In this document: positions 23,754 to 34,724 of the stretch, piece after piece
Position numbering within the stretch: the stretch's first letter is position 1
Layout of the letters: each line of letters begins with the position of its first letter
Assembly (NCBI GenBank): GCA_016858145.1
Contig: JAEHOE010000167.1
Span: forward strand, 124,001 to 188,000
Direction of reading: 5' to 3'
Length of the DNA stretch: 64,000 bases
DNA from: Edaphochlamys debaryana
Taxonomy: Eukaryota; Chlorophyta; Chlorophyceae; Chlamydomonadales
The notes under the pieces: model-generated
Database searches by the model: none
Seen by the model: only the letters and a program-made list of their open reading frames with translations
What the model was told of the DNA's origin: nothing
Position numbers and translations under genes: made by a program

Positions 23754-24322
23754 GGTTTAAAGCAAAGCGCTATGCAGCGCAGAGCACGATGGCACGCTTG
23801 GCTCCGGACCGCCAGTCACCTCACGGCCGTGGCAAAGCAGGAGATAAGAGTGAGGTGTGCAAGTAGCCCAGCGCGCTCGCATGTTACCGTATGGGTCTTG
23901 AGCGGTTACTGGCGACATGTCTGTCAGCTCTCCGGCGGCTCGCAAGCGGTCCCGCCCCGTGCAAACCATACGTATACAGACCTGTGAGTGACGGGAGAAG
24001 TAGGGTGGGAGGGTGGGTGGGTGGGCAAGGCAGGCGGGGTGCGTAAGGTGGATGAGGTGGCAGGGAACAAGGGAGCAGATACTCAAGCGAGGAGGGAGTG
24101 ATGGCAGGCGCTGAGATGTCGGCGTGCGGCTCAGGCTCCGTGGTCTTGGGGTGGAGGGCAACGGTACTTGGTTTCCAGCGGGGCGGGGCTGCTGACACGT
24201 GTCCAATACTCCCGCGACGCCGCCGCCGCCGCCGCCGTAACCATCGTACCGCAACGGGCATATATATGGCGTGTGTGGTGGCACAAATACGCAGTGCACG
24301 CTGTGCTAAGTCATACATAAAC
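23754..24322 (+). other. Intergenic with promoter of the next gene
   Basis: About 570 bases between the phosphatase stop and the ATG of the membrane-anchored protein. It includes a TATATAT run at 24260-24268 and a CGCCGCCGCC run just before it. A GACACGTGTCC palindrome, which contains CACGTG (a G-box core), lies near 24195-24206. No coding exon was seen. Confidence 0.5.
24260..24268 (+). promoter_or_regulatory. TATA-like box for the membrane-anchored protein gene
   Basis: An ATATATATG run stands out in otherwise GC-rich sequence, about 55-60 bases upstream of the ATG at 24323. Spacing and orientation fit a TATA box with a short 5' leader. It is called by position and composition only. Confidence 0.5.
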
Positions 24323-25171
24323 ATGGCAGACGCTACCGACATAGTGCTTCAAGTTTTGGCAGCGGTGTCCGCGGTTGCTTCCACCATCGCGGCCGTCGCC
24401 GCGCTCTATATCAGCTTCAGGACGTGGAAGGAGGAGAGCTACTCTCGCGTGGCCGAGTTGGAGAGGTCCTATACCCTCGTGCGGCAGCACGCTCGCCCGC
24501 TGCGGCGTTGGCTTGCGGTGGCTGGCGACGACGGCTCGGCAGTGACGCTCGCAACACTGTACTTGACTGCGGCATTTAGGACATCGCTCAATGGATCCGC
24601 GTCAGATAGCTCGACGCCGACGTAAGTCCGCGCTATCCGCGCTCACTCGCCTCGCCAAATCAACATGTTCTGCTGATGCCCGCCGTTGCTGCTCCGTTGC
24701 AGCGGCGACAAGGCCATTGACTATCAGGACCTGGTCACATGCATTGATAAAGCCCTGGACGAATGCTCGCCCTACTGGGACACGGCGGCGCGTATGATCC
24801 AAGCCAACCTGCTCCCCGCCGGCTTTGTCATGGACTCAGAGTGGAGGGTGAGGGCAAAGAAGTACATCACAACGTACGAGCCCCTGGACATCGCTAACTG
24901 GTATCGGTACAACAACGTGCAAAAGGCGTACAAGCGGCCTCGGCGGTATGAGGTACTGGAGCGGGTACTCAAGGCCTGCCCTGCAGCTGACATTTGGATA
25001 GACTGGACGCATGACCACTTAACAATGGAAGGCAAGATACGGTCGAGAGCGTTGAAGGACCTGCCCCAGCCCCCGACGCCGCCGACGCGGCCCCTGCCGC
25101 CGCCGCTGCCACCCCCGCTGCCCCGGCCGGCGCCCCCACCAACCCCGCCGCTCGCACCGCCGCTTGGGTAG
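24323..25171 (+). CDS. Small membrane-anchored protein with poly-proline tail, function unknown
   Basis: Two exons (24323-24621, 24703-25171) with a GT-AG intron in matching phase encode 255 residues. About residues 7-32 (IVLQVLAAVSAVASTIAAVA) form one hydrophobic helix near the N-terminus, followed by a basic/aromatic FRTWKEESYSRVAELERSY stretch, which suggests a signal-anchor with a cytosolic or lumenal soluble body. Exon 2 encodes a mixed, well-folded-looking region rich in Trp and Tyr, and the last 35 residues are almost pure Pro/Leu/Arg/Ala. A TATA-like box lies just upstream and the ATG follows AAAC. I recognise no family. Its neighbours are a phosphatase and, convergently, a 'FVSHRW' domain gene. 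The reading frame and intron are solid; the role is open. Confidence 0.7.
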
Positions 25172-27016
25172 ACGAAACCCGCTGCCGCCGCCGCTTGGGT
25201 GGGTCCCAAAGGCCGTGGGACCATACCAGCCGTTGGCGTGGGGAGGCATTCTTGTGAGGCACTGATCACCGCCGCCGCCGTCTCCACTCACAGGGCCGCG
25301 GCTGCCAGCTCCTTTGGGCACGGCGTCCTCAATGTATGGCGTCGCTCTCCGATGGAACCCCGCCGCTGTCCAGCCCCCGCCGCGGGCCGGCGCCACCGCC
25401 ACCGCCGCCTGTCCCAGAGCTCCTCGCTCGGGCACGGGAGTGAAGTTGACGGTTCACATAGCTAGACGTTGGGTGGTCGCTGGTGTTCATATCATAACAG
25501 GTGTTCGTGGTGGCGCAGGGCCGGGTAGGTGGGGGCGGGATAGCCCACCGTTTGAGGCCCGGCCGGGGCGGGCCAGATGAAATGGCCCTGATGCCATTGC
25601 CTTCGGTTGTAAGGTTACGGTTAGGGATGGAGCGGAGTCTCTCGAGCCTGTGCATCTGCTGCCTGCGGCACTGCTGCTACACGGGCGGGCCCTCCGTCTT
25701 GGGTCCTCGGTCGCCCGTACCCCTGTACCTCAGGGCCCTTGTGCTAACGTGCTGACTTTCCATTGGATAGCCATCTCAGCCCGGCAGCCTGCGCTGCCTG
25801 CAAGCAAGTTCCGCTCTCCAGTTCCGCACCTTGCGCCTCCGCGCCTCCAACCCTGTTGTGCTACTCGGCCCCTGGCTTGACGGGCCGTCGCATCCTGTCG
25901 CATCGCTCAAGTCCCGTCGTCATGACTTGAGCCCAAGCAGCCCAAGCCCGCAGGCGGCTGCGTGCAGTGCGAGGCGCCCTGAGGCGCCACCCGTTCCCGT
26001 CCCTGCCTTGCTCCTTGTGCGTTGCGCACTCAGTGGCTACATCGATGCGCTCCTCAGCAGCATCCAGCCACCGCCACCGTTCTGATACCGATACATTGAC
26101 ATCTAGGGGCAGCCCAGTCGCCATGTGACGCGTAGGCTATGACGTCCCAGGGCATGCTAGATAGAGTTGCTGCGACGAGCCTCACGTGACATGCATGGTA
26201 TGTAATGCGGCCTCCTCACCCGGCCTCCTCACCCCGCACCCTTCCGCGGCTACCGGCCCAACCCAGAAAGGGGGCAAGCCCCAACTGCTGCACAGCATAG
26301 TGTTCCTGTCTATCGTCTGGCCTTCCACTCGAGCGCCACTCGAGCATCCGCCCCTGACCGGGCGCCGAAGGCGCCCTCTCCCAACGCGAGGGGGTCCGGG
26401 TTTTTTTCCCTGGCTTGGCTCACGGCAAGCCCCCTTGAAGCGCAGATATAAACACCAAGAACCGAATCACCTACTTCGTGCGTAGCGTCAGACCTGCTCC
26501 TACGTCTCACAGCCCGTCATCACTCACATTTAGTACTCTGCTGCTTTGTAGCGCCTCTTCCCCCACGCGCCCTTCAAGCGCGCCCTGCCAATCCGTGGTG
26601 GGTGTGGTGGGGCCTGCCCCTTATAAACACACGGCCCCTGTACATTCTCCCCCCTCTAGCATGTGGTGCCCAAGCCGGGGCCAGGCCACACAGCCATCCA
26701 CCCCCCCGGGGCCACCCAGCCGCCCAGCCACCAAGCCCAAACCTGAAGAGGGGCCGCACAGCCGTCCTCGCATCCTGTAATAACAGTAACAGCGAACACC
26801 GCGCAAAATCTGGAAAGCCTGGACCTAGCCCAAGCGGCGGCGGCCCCGAGCTCAGGCCAGGCATGGCCAGGTTGACGCCATGTACGGCCTGTACAGCACA
26901 GGTAGGATGCCAGGTCATCAGCAATTCAAGTCTTGGTGCTGTCGACAGACTGATACAGACTGGTGCTGATCGGCTAGCTTTCCCCCCTGCCAATTATTGC
27001 ACCTACCGGACGCGGC
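25172..27016. other. Gene-poor spacer between convergent genes
   Basis: About 1.85 kb between two converging genes. It contains TATA-like runs near 26450 (GATATAAAC) and 26621 (CTTATAAAC) in plus orientation and a short GGGCGCCGAAGGCGCC inverted repeat near 26360. Open frames here have no domain, no codon bias distinct from background and no supporting splice pattern. A small unrecognised transcript cannot be excluded. Confidence 0.45.
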
Positions 27017-28022
27017 TCACTCCGCTGCTGTGCTGGGCAGGCCTGCTGCTGCACGGTTCCTCTCCCATTCCAACTGTGCCTGGATGGCCTCCTGCTGCAT
27101 TTCCTCGCCATACTTCTTGAACGCAGCCTCGTTCTGTGGGCTCACCCACGGGGGGTACAGGTACGACACGCGGCGGTCGATGTTGTTGAAGAGGTCGATG
27201 CTGAGCAGTGCTTTCTTGATCTGGAAGGCTAACATGTTCCGAGACATGGTTCTGTCCACTGCAGCGGTCAAAACGAACAGGAGTTGCGTGCGCTGTTGGC
27301 TGGAGCTGGGCCGGGTGGCGGGTGCTGCCAGGGGTGCTGCTAACCTTCGTCGAGAATCAGCGTCCGGTCCCCTGGGCGGCCAGTTTCCGCCGAGTTGATG
27401 TCCAGGCTTCCCCAGGCGTTCTCCAGAAACGTCAAGGGTACGTTGGCCGCAAGGGCCTGCAGACAGGGGGTAGGGGTTCACGCCCACACACGGCACGGTG
27501 GGGCACGCGCAGGCGGGACACGCGCCCACGCGCCCGTGCAAGCCTCCCGTGCTCGCCTGGATGTTGCGGCCCACGTTGATTGTCTTCCACATCTCGAAGA
27601 TGCACCACATGCGCGTGAGCACCTTCTGCTCTTTGTCCACGACAAGGAGCGTTTCCTCGCTGTGGTTTATGACCTTGACAATGTGGTCAAGGTCGCCGGC
27701 CACCTGATGCTGGTTAATGGCGAAGACGTCCAACCACACATACGTGTCGGATGCATTTCTCCTCGACTGAGAAGTCCAGTTGTTGACCTGGGAGACCAGG
27801 TCAATGAATTTTGCAGCCCAGCGATGGCTCACGAAGTAGGTGACCGGCCCCGCCACAACCTCTGCTGCTTCTAAGTCCACGTATCTACATTGCTTCTCCT
27901 GAGTCCTTGGCTTCACGATTTCCTCCACGACAACTGTCCGTCGTGGCGTCCTTGCGTACGTTCTGCGCGAACTCGTTTAACGAGGCCACTGAGACCGCGC
28001 AGTGCTGCAGCGGCCGACTCAT
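27017..28022 (-). CDS. 'FVSHRW' domain protein (TIR-like/heterokaryon-type fold suspected)
   Basis: Three exons: 27557-28022, 27345-27456 and 27017-27258. The core is 242 residues when read from 27928. Hallmarks: QCRYVDLEAAEVV, then TYFVSHRWAAKFIDLVSQV, TYVWLDVFAINQHQ, a HSEETLLVVD strand and TRMWCIFEMW. This Ser-His-Arg-Trp / Trp-Leu-Asp-x-Phe / Asn-Gln-His / Arg-x-Trp-Cys series is a family I associate with expanded algal and protist proteins of unknown function with a TIR-like look. The C-terminus (exon 3) is a charged helix ending in STAAE. Intron 1 uses a GC donor (CAG|GCGAGC). The core frame has no ATG upstream before a stop. The only good ATG, at 28022, begins MSRPLQHCAV and reads 28 codons in a frame one base off the core, so either a frameshift, an assembly error or an unseen 5' exon is present. 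Confidence 0.68.
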
Positions 28023-29009
28023 ATTAGGCTGGCACGGCGCGCCTGATACGTGTCCAGTACTCCAGTTGGCGCGTGCGGTCGCCTGGTCGTCAAGGGAGAA
28101 CCAGGGAGAACGGTATACGCTACGGATGCAGTGTTATACTTCTGTCAGCGGTGTCTGGGTGTCAAAACTGCTCGGCCCGTGCTCGGCTCGTACACCCCTT
28201 GATGGAAGTGTCGGCGGAGCCAAGGAGGTGTTGGTGGCCAAGCCGAGGCCAAGGCGCGTACCTTTGGTCCCATGGCGCCAAGGCTCCCATGGCGCCGCAT
28301 GGCTCCCTACTGCCTGCTTTAATTGTTGCCATGCCCTGGGCGGCTGGTTCCCCCGGCCCTTGGTCCCGGTCGAAATTGCTGACCGATGTAGTGCTGCTGT
28401 TGTGCTCGGCCCCAACACCGTGCAATCGGTGCAATGCCATCCCGCCACGACACCCCTCGACACCCCCGCTGTCCCGCCCTCTTCGCGTCCACCCTTCCTC
28501 TCCCCTCCACGCGCGAGCTGGCGGCCATGCTGCCAGTATGCGCCCCAAGACCACAACCGTAACTGTCGCATTGCCGGTTGATGGCACCGTTCCTCTGCCC
28601 TCCACACGCTCTCCGGACGAGTCCCGCTCCACCAAGCCCTCGAAGAAGGGCAAGCCCCGACAGCTGCGCAGCTCTGACTGCTCTGTGCGCAGCGCACATC
28701 GTCCAGACGATGCGGCTGAACAGGGGCGGGCAGCGAAAGCCAGAGTAACAGCGGTAGGTGAATGTGCAGGCGGCGGCGGGGAGGGGGCCAGACTCACGGC
28801 CTGTAAGGGAGTTCACGGCCTGTAAGGAAGTTCACGGCTGATGCCCTTGTCCGGGTAGGTGTGGGGGCAGGGCGGCTTAGGGTCTGGCGGGGTAGACGTG
28901 GGGTAAGAGTAGCGCAAGGCGGCGAACGGCATCGCGAGGTGGGGCGGGCCGGGACAGGAGGCAGCTACTGGACCAGGCCCCAGGGTTACGGCATGTGCAA
29001 CCGGCCCCG
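28023..29009. other. Spacer upstream of the 'FVSHRW' gene
   Basis: About 1 kb. A TGATACGTGTCCAGTACTCC stretch near 28044 resembles one upstream of the membrane-anchored gene (24193-24213). A GGGCAAGCCCCGACAGCTGCGCAGC segment near 28651 resembles 26273-26297. Open frames of 180-250 codons on both strands lack domains and mirror each other, as expected by chance at this GC content. Confidence 0.4.
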
Positions 29010-29382
29010 GCCCCGGGGTGTGCAGTTCCAGTACCGAACAGGGCGCACGGGGGGCGCACGGGGGGCCCACCGTCCGGCAGCCGCAGGCCATACCAGTCCC
29101 CCTCCGCCGTAGCCTCGAACCCACCCCTCCCACCCCTATCCCCTTCCACTCAGCAACAAACACCCCTTCCATCCCTCCCTCTCAGCCCGGCCACCCCTGC
29201 AGGTGGTGGTGCACTGCTGGGGCGGCGGCGGCCGCACGGGCCTGGCCCTGGCCGCATGGCTGGTCCGGGGGCACGGGATGGAGCCGGAGGCGGCGGCGGA
29301 GCACGTGGAGTCGTACGCCAAGGCGCAGGGGGCCTCGCGGCGGGCTGACGTGGCGCAGCTCAGGGAGTGGCTGGACAAGTAA
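29010..29382 (+). pseudogene. Truncated copy of phosphatase last intron and last exon
   Basis: From about 29010 the sequence resembles the last intron of the phosphatase gene (from about 23394: GGGGTGTGC-GTTCCAGTA and the GGGCGCACGGGG block), diverges in mid-intron, then matches the last exon almost exactly at 29203-29382. The exon copy keeps the acceptor, the HCWGGGGRTG P-loop and the stop. Over 180 coding bases I see three differences, one of which changes Ala to Glu. Exons 1-4 were not found upstream, so no complete enzyme can be made from this copy. It could be a dead fragment or an exon of an unseen transcript. Confidence 0.8.
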
Positions 29383-30035
29383 GGGGCGGGCATCATTGGC
29401 AGGCGGGTATGCAGGGTCGACGCAGGTGCAATGAAGGGCGGCGTGAGCTGAGGGCATGGTAACACAGGAGGGCAACGGTGAGGGGTGAGTTGGGATAGGT
29501 CAACTGCGACGAGGTACTGCACGTCTTACCGATAGATATTGTGAGGTCCAGTAGCTCGGTACATTGTGTATCTTCCTAATGTTCCTATGCCACAATGCCA
29601 GATACTACGAGCTGTTCAGGCTACTTAGTCTTTGGGGGGAAGGGGGCTGGGTGCGGCCGGTAATCTGGCGGGCGAGGGGCGTAAGGCCGTGTAAGGCCGA
29701 GACACGAGGCAGCCGTCGGAAGGTGTGATGAAGAGGCGCAACGTGTGGCAACCTGCCGCTGGGGCGGTCTGCTGCACAAATGTTTTGCATGATGGCTGTT
29801 AAGCGAGTTGAACGAGCATGGCATGCAGGTCGAGGCGGGGCGGTGCCGGGGCCGCGCGCGACTTGGTCGGGTTCGTGGCGTGCCGCTGCGATCGGTCGCC
29901 ACGCCATCCAGACCTCCCAGCCCCCGCGCCATCCGCAAGAGTGGAGGTGAATTGGGCCACTACCCACGCGTTGAAGACCCATTCCGACGCTGTAATCCGC
30001 GCACGCGTCGTCGCGACGCAAGTGACCCGCGTGCG
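29383..30035 (+). other. Upstream region of histidinol dehydrogenase gene
   Basis: About 650 bases between the phosphatase fragment and the histidinol dehydrogenase ATG. Slightly AT-richer near 29540-29630. No TATA box at a convincing distance and no coding exon were recognised. Confidence 0.4.
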
Positions 30036-33000
30036 ATGGCCCTCTCTGCTGGCCGCGTACTCGCCGCGCCACCTGCCCAGACGTCTAGGCCCCGACCTGT
30101 AGCCGCGGCTCCCTGCGTAGCTCGTAGTGCTCGGCGCCAGGCGCGGTTGAGGGTTGAGGCTGTGGCCATGGAAGCCCCGACCACGCTCCGGACCTACCAG
30201 TACAGCCAGCTCAGCCCAGCTGAGATGAAGCAGGTGCTGGCTCGGCCGCGCGTGGACTTCACCTCCATCCTGAACACGGTGAGCCTGCACCACCGGCGGC
30301 TGTCCGCTTACAATTATGCTAGATGTCTAGCAACGTGCACAGTAGAATTCGCGCCCTTTCTCTTGGTGGGGACCCGGGGCGGCTTGGGTGCAAGTGGAGC
30401 GTCTGGGTGTCGCGCGATGCCGACCGACCCCGCCGCGCAGGTCTCCCCGATCGTGGAGAACGTGCGGCTTAAGGGCGATGAGGCCGTGAAGGAGTACACG
30501 GCCAAGTTCGACCGGGTGAACCTCGACACGGTGTGCGTGCGCATCGAGGTGAGCCCCTCTGGGCCCTGGCGCGGGTGCCTCCCCGCCGGCGCGACCCTTC
30601 CCGTTTCCTCCTCGCCTAGCCCTACCCCACGGGCAGCTCCTTATGTTAGCTCACTTCAGGTCCAGCAGTGGAAGCAGGCGCGCGAAAGGGCCTGGGCTCG
30701 CGTGTCAACCCCTTCTCCACCCCGCTCTCCGCAGGACCTGCCGGACCCCGTGCTGCCCGCCGATGTGACTAAGGCATTCGACGTGGCATACGACAACATC
30801 CGCGCCTTCCACATGGCTCAGCAGGCGCAGCCGCTCGAGGTGGAGACCATGCCGGGCGTGCGGTGCAGGTGCGGTGCAGAAGCTGGGGAGGGAGGAGCGG
30901 GGGAGGAGCGGGGCCCATACTCCCGACGTGGAGCTTGCATGACCAACAGCCGTACGAGGATCCGCATCAGCTGTCGTACGCGATGGCATGCATGAGATCC
31001 GTCCGCCAGCGGAGCGCCGGATCTGCGCAACCAGCTGGGCGGGAGGGCGCGGGGGGCCGAGTCGGGCAGGCGACCCGGGGCGTGACGGGCCCCCGACGCG
31101 CGTCGAGCGCCAAGGGCCTGGCCAGTTGGCAAGGGGTGTGTGGGGCGGGGAGGGCGTGGGGGCGCAAGCCTCATAGGGAACAGAGCAAGGAGGAGATGGA
31201 CCCGCGAGCTGCTCTGACTCGCTGGTGCGGCCAGCGAGGCAGGCAGCAGGCGGGGGCGCGCCGGGCAGCCCGCTCGGCCAGCCCCAGCCCCTGTGCGTCC
31301 AAGGGGCGATCGCTGTCGGCTCGGAGGATGGACGGGCTTGGTGGACCCTTGGGGCCAGACGCTGTGGGCAGCTGTGGGCGCGACATGGCTGCAGCCGCCC
31401 CCATGTTTTGGAGCACCTCGGGCCCTTCCGCGGCTCCTGTGTCCGGGGCTCGGGGGCCTCGTCGCCGGCGTGGATCGGAGCGGTCGGGCGGCGGCCCGTT
31501 CGGGCGCCAGGCGCTGCGGATGCCAGAGGTCGTGGAGCGCGTTCGGGCCTGGGCCCGGCCTGGGCCTCACCCGAGCCCTGGTGTCCCGCAGCAGGCCCCC
31601 AGCTGTCGCACCGCCGCACCTCCACCCTCGCCACAGCCCTCCCCTCAACACCCCACCCACCCCCCTTTCTCCCCCTTCCCCCGCCCCAGGCGCGTGTCCC
31701 GCCCCATCAACCACGTGGGCGTGTACGTCCCCGGCGGCACCGCCGTGCTGCCCTCCTCGGCGCTGATGCTGTCGGTGCCGGCCGCCATCGCGGGCTGCAG
31801 CACCATCGTGCTGGCCACGCCCCCGCGCCCCGACGGCACCGTCACGCCCGAGGTGGGGGGGGGTTGGGGGGGGGGAGGGGGGGGGGTTGGGGGGGAAGCG
31901 GGAGCAGGGGAGGGGACGAGGGAAGGAACGGAGGGAAGGGGTGTGAAGGAGGGGCGGAAGGGAGGGGGCCAGAGGGTGCTGTATGGGGGGAAAGGGAGGG
32001 GAAAGGGGGAGGGCACGGCATGAGGACTTGTGGGGAGGGCGGGGCTGTGGGTGGGCGGGGCCGGGGCCGAACGGGACCACGTGCGGGATGGCTGGTAACC
32101 TGCTCCACCTCCCGCCCGTTACAGGTGCTGTACTGCGCCAAGAAGGCGGGCGTGACCCACATCCTCAAGGCGGGCGGAGCGCAGGTGCGAGCGGGTGTCC
32201 ACACAGGGAGCCGAGTGCAGCCGTTAAGGGGGGAGGGGTGGGGGGCGCATGGGCTGCCGAGGCGCAGCAACGCTGACGCGGGTCATAGGCTTGCGGCCAG
32301 GCGAGCGATGGCAGCCATGTCAGGGGCATCTCATACGCGGCAGGCAGGCCAAGCTTCTACCGTGGCGATGGCTAGCGACAAGCGGTGCTCGCCTCCACCT
32401 CTTAGCGCAACGAACGCTGCGCGTGCTGAACTTCCCCGCTGCCATACTCCACCCACCCACCCGCCCACCCACCCCACCCGCCCACCCACCCCACCTGCCC
32501 CCCCCCCAGGCCGTTGCCGCCATGGCCTGGGGCACGGGCTCCTGCCCCAAGGTGGACAAGATCCTGGGCCCCGGCAACCAGTTTGTGACGGCGGCCAAGA
32601 TGCTGCTGCAGGTGGGGGGGGGAGGGGACTGAGGTGGGGGGGAGATGGTGGGAGGGGGCTGGTGGGGGCAGCCAGAAGCCGCGGGGATGTGGCATGTTTC
32701 ATAGTGCAGGACTAGACTGCACGGCAGAATGGGGCCACAAGGCGGCAGGAGCTGGCACTGACACCATCCCCGCCCCCTCCCCCCCCCCCAGAACTCCGAG
32801 GCCATGGTGGCCATCGACATGCCCGCCGGCCCCTCGGAGGTGCTGGTCATTGCGGACGCGGGGGCGCCCCACGCCCACGTGGCGGCGGACCTGCTGTCGC
32901 AGGCGGAGCACGGGCCGGACAGCCAGGTGCGTGTGTGTGTGTGGGGGGGGGGGCGTTTGGCGGGGGCAACGGGGGTTCGGGGGCCGACCCTAGGTGTCAC

Positions 33001-34724
33001 CGGCAGGTACGGCAGGTAGTCTGGTAGCGCGAGCCTGAGAGAGAACGGCCCCGAGTATGACAAGGCACGATAGCTAGCCCTGAAGGAGCGCTGGATGGGA
33101 GGCGGCAATGTAGACCACTCCTGGGGCTGCGACGCTACTCCTCACCTCTCCATCTTCTCCCTTTCCCCCCCCCTTCATACCCCCCCCCCCCCCCCAGGTG
33201 GTGCTGGTGGCTCTCCCCGGTGTGGACCTGGCGGGTGTGGCGGCCGAGGTGGAGCGGCAGTGCAGCGCCCTGCCGCGGAACGACACGGCGCGCAAGGCGC
33301 TGGGCCACTCGTACGCGGTGCAGGTGGGGGCGGGGTGTGTGGGGCGGGGGGGGGGGGGGGGGTAGGGCGGAGGGCTGCAGGGGAGGCGGGGAGGGCGGTC
33401 GGGAAGGCGGGTGTAATGGTCGTTAGGATGGATGAGGGGGCATGCCAACTCTTCCCCCTTCCTCCTCCCTCCTCCCCCCCCAGGTTTCCTCCCGCGCCGA
33501 GGCCATTGCCTTCTCCAACGCCTACGCGCCCGAGCACCTGATCGTCAACGTGGAGGACGCGGAGGACTGGCTGCCGGGGCTGGACAACGCGGGTGGGGCT
33601 GGGGGGGGGGGAGAGGGGTGCTCCGTGTGGGGGCGTGTGGGCGGATGGAGGGGCGGGGGCGGGGGCTGGAGAACGCTCTTGCGGCGTGGTGCCCTACATG
33701 CCGCTGCCGAGGATGAGGGCGTGGACTGCAAGGACCGCGTGGTCCTTGCTGGTCGCGTTCGCCATCCTGGCTCTGGCTGGCAGCGGGCCGGGTCGACCGG
33801 CCTTCGCCCGCGTGGTGACTCGGAAGAGGAACTCGACCAAGCTGGTTCCGTCGCCTAAACCTCTCGGCCAGGCGCAGGGCTCGGCTGTCCCCGGGTCGGT
33901 GGCCGACCGCTTCCTCGTGAAGCTCCGACCTCGCCAGCCCGGCGCGGCGCGGTCTGCGAGTGTCGGAGGACAGACTAGGGCGCAGCAAATTGTCGGGCGG
34001 ATGATTCGGAATGCCAAAGTGTCCGCGCGATTGCTGCAAGAGTTCAGCACCGCGTGGGATGGCTTCAGCCTCCAAGCCGACGACGTGGACGCAGCCCTAG
34101 CAGCCCTTGACGAGGACTTCGAGGTCCTATCCATCTTCCCTCAACCTTCTGACCCTACGCCCTCTCGCTTTATCCCCCGCCCCCGCCCCCCCCTCCCCCC
34201 CAAGGCTCCGTGTTCCTGGGCCGCTGGACGCCCGAGTCCGTGGGTGACTACGCCTCCGGCACCAACCACGTGCTGCCCACGTACGGCTACGCGCGCATGT
34301 ACAGCGGCGTCAGCCTGGACTCGTTCCAGAAGCGGATGACGGTGCAGGTGGGGGGGGGGTGTTGAAGGGGGAGGGGGGGGAGGGGAGAGGGGGAGGGGAG
34401 GGGGAGAGGGAGGGGGGGAGAGGGGGAGCGGAGGTGGGCGGAGAAAGGGGATGGAAAAGAGGATAGGGGACGGGGGAAAGGGGACAGGGAGCATGGAGTG
34501 GACCGCCGCCCAGGCTCTTGGAGGACGGTGGCACCACGAAACAGGCGTTCCTGCAATCACTGCCGACCACCTTCAACGCCCCTCTTCCCTCCACCCCCAC
34601 CGCCCCCCAGAGCCTCACCTACGAGGGCCTGCAGCTGCTGGGCCCCTCGGTGGCCAAGATGGCCGAGGTGGAGGGCCTGGACGCGCACCGCCGCGCAGTC
34701 ACCCTGCGCCTGGGCATGCAGTGA
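30036..34724 (+). CDS. HDH: Histidinol dehydrogenase, plastid precursor
   Basis: Eleven exons (30036-30278, 30441-30548, 30735-30868, 31690-31852, 32125-32184, 32510-32611, 32792-32926, 33198-33323, 33484-33592, 34205-34347, 34611-34724) join in exact phase into 478 residues. The enzyme oxidises L-histidinol to L-histidine in two NAD-dependent steps, the last of histidine synthesis. Family blocks are all present: [46 protein letters not shown] (zinc Gln/His), NAYAPEHL (catalytic Glu-His), [17 protein letters not shown] (zinc Asp) and [10 protein letters not shown] (zinc His). Residues 1 to about 45 are Ala/Arg/Ser-rich without acidic residues, as in chloroplast transit peptides; a second ATG ([11 protein letters not shown]) marks roughly the mature start. 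Introns 3 (821 bases) and 9 (612 bases) are long for the gene; intron 9 contains a foreign coding fragment at 33678-34140. Confidence 0.96.
33678..34140 (+). pseudogene. Copy of subtilase exon 1 lying inside HDH intron 9
   Basis: About 463 bases match 38853-39309, the first coding exon of the subtilase gene plus about 20 bases upstream of its ATG, with few substitutions. The copy is open throughout, from MPLPRMRAW through the signal peptide and propeptide-like region to LSIFP. It differs by two single-codon in-frame insertions ([10 protein letters not shown] against [19 protein letters not shown] against GRMRSAKVS). Homology stops four bases before the subtilase exon's splice donor. It lies between the donor at 33593 and acceptor at 34205 of HDH, so normal splicing removes it. 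Confidence 0.9.
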
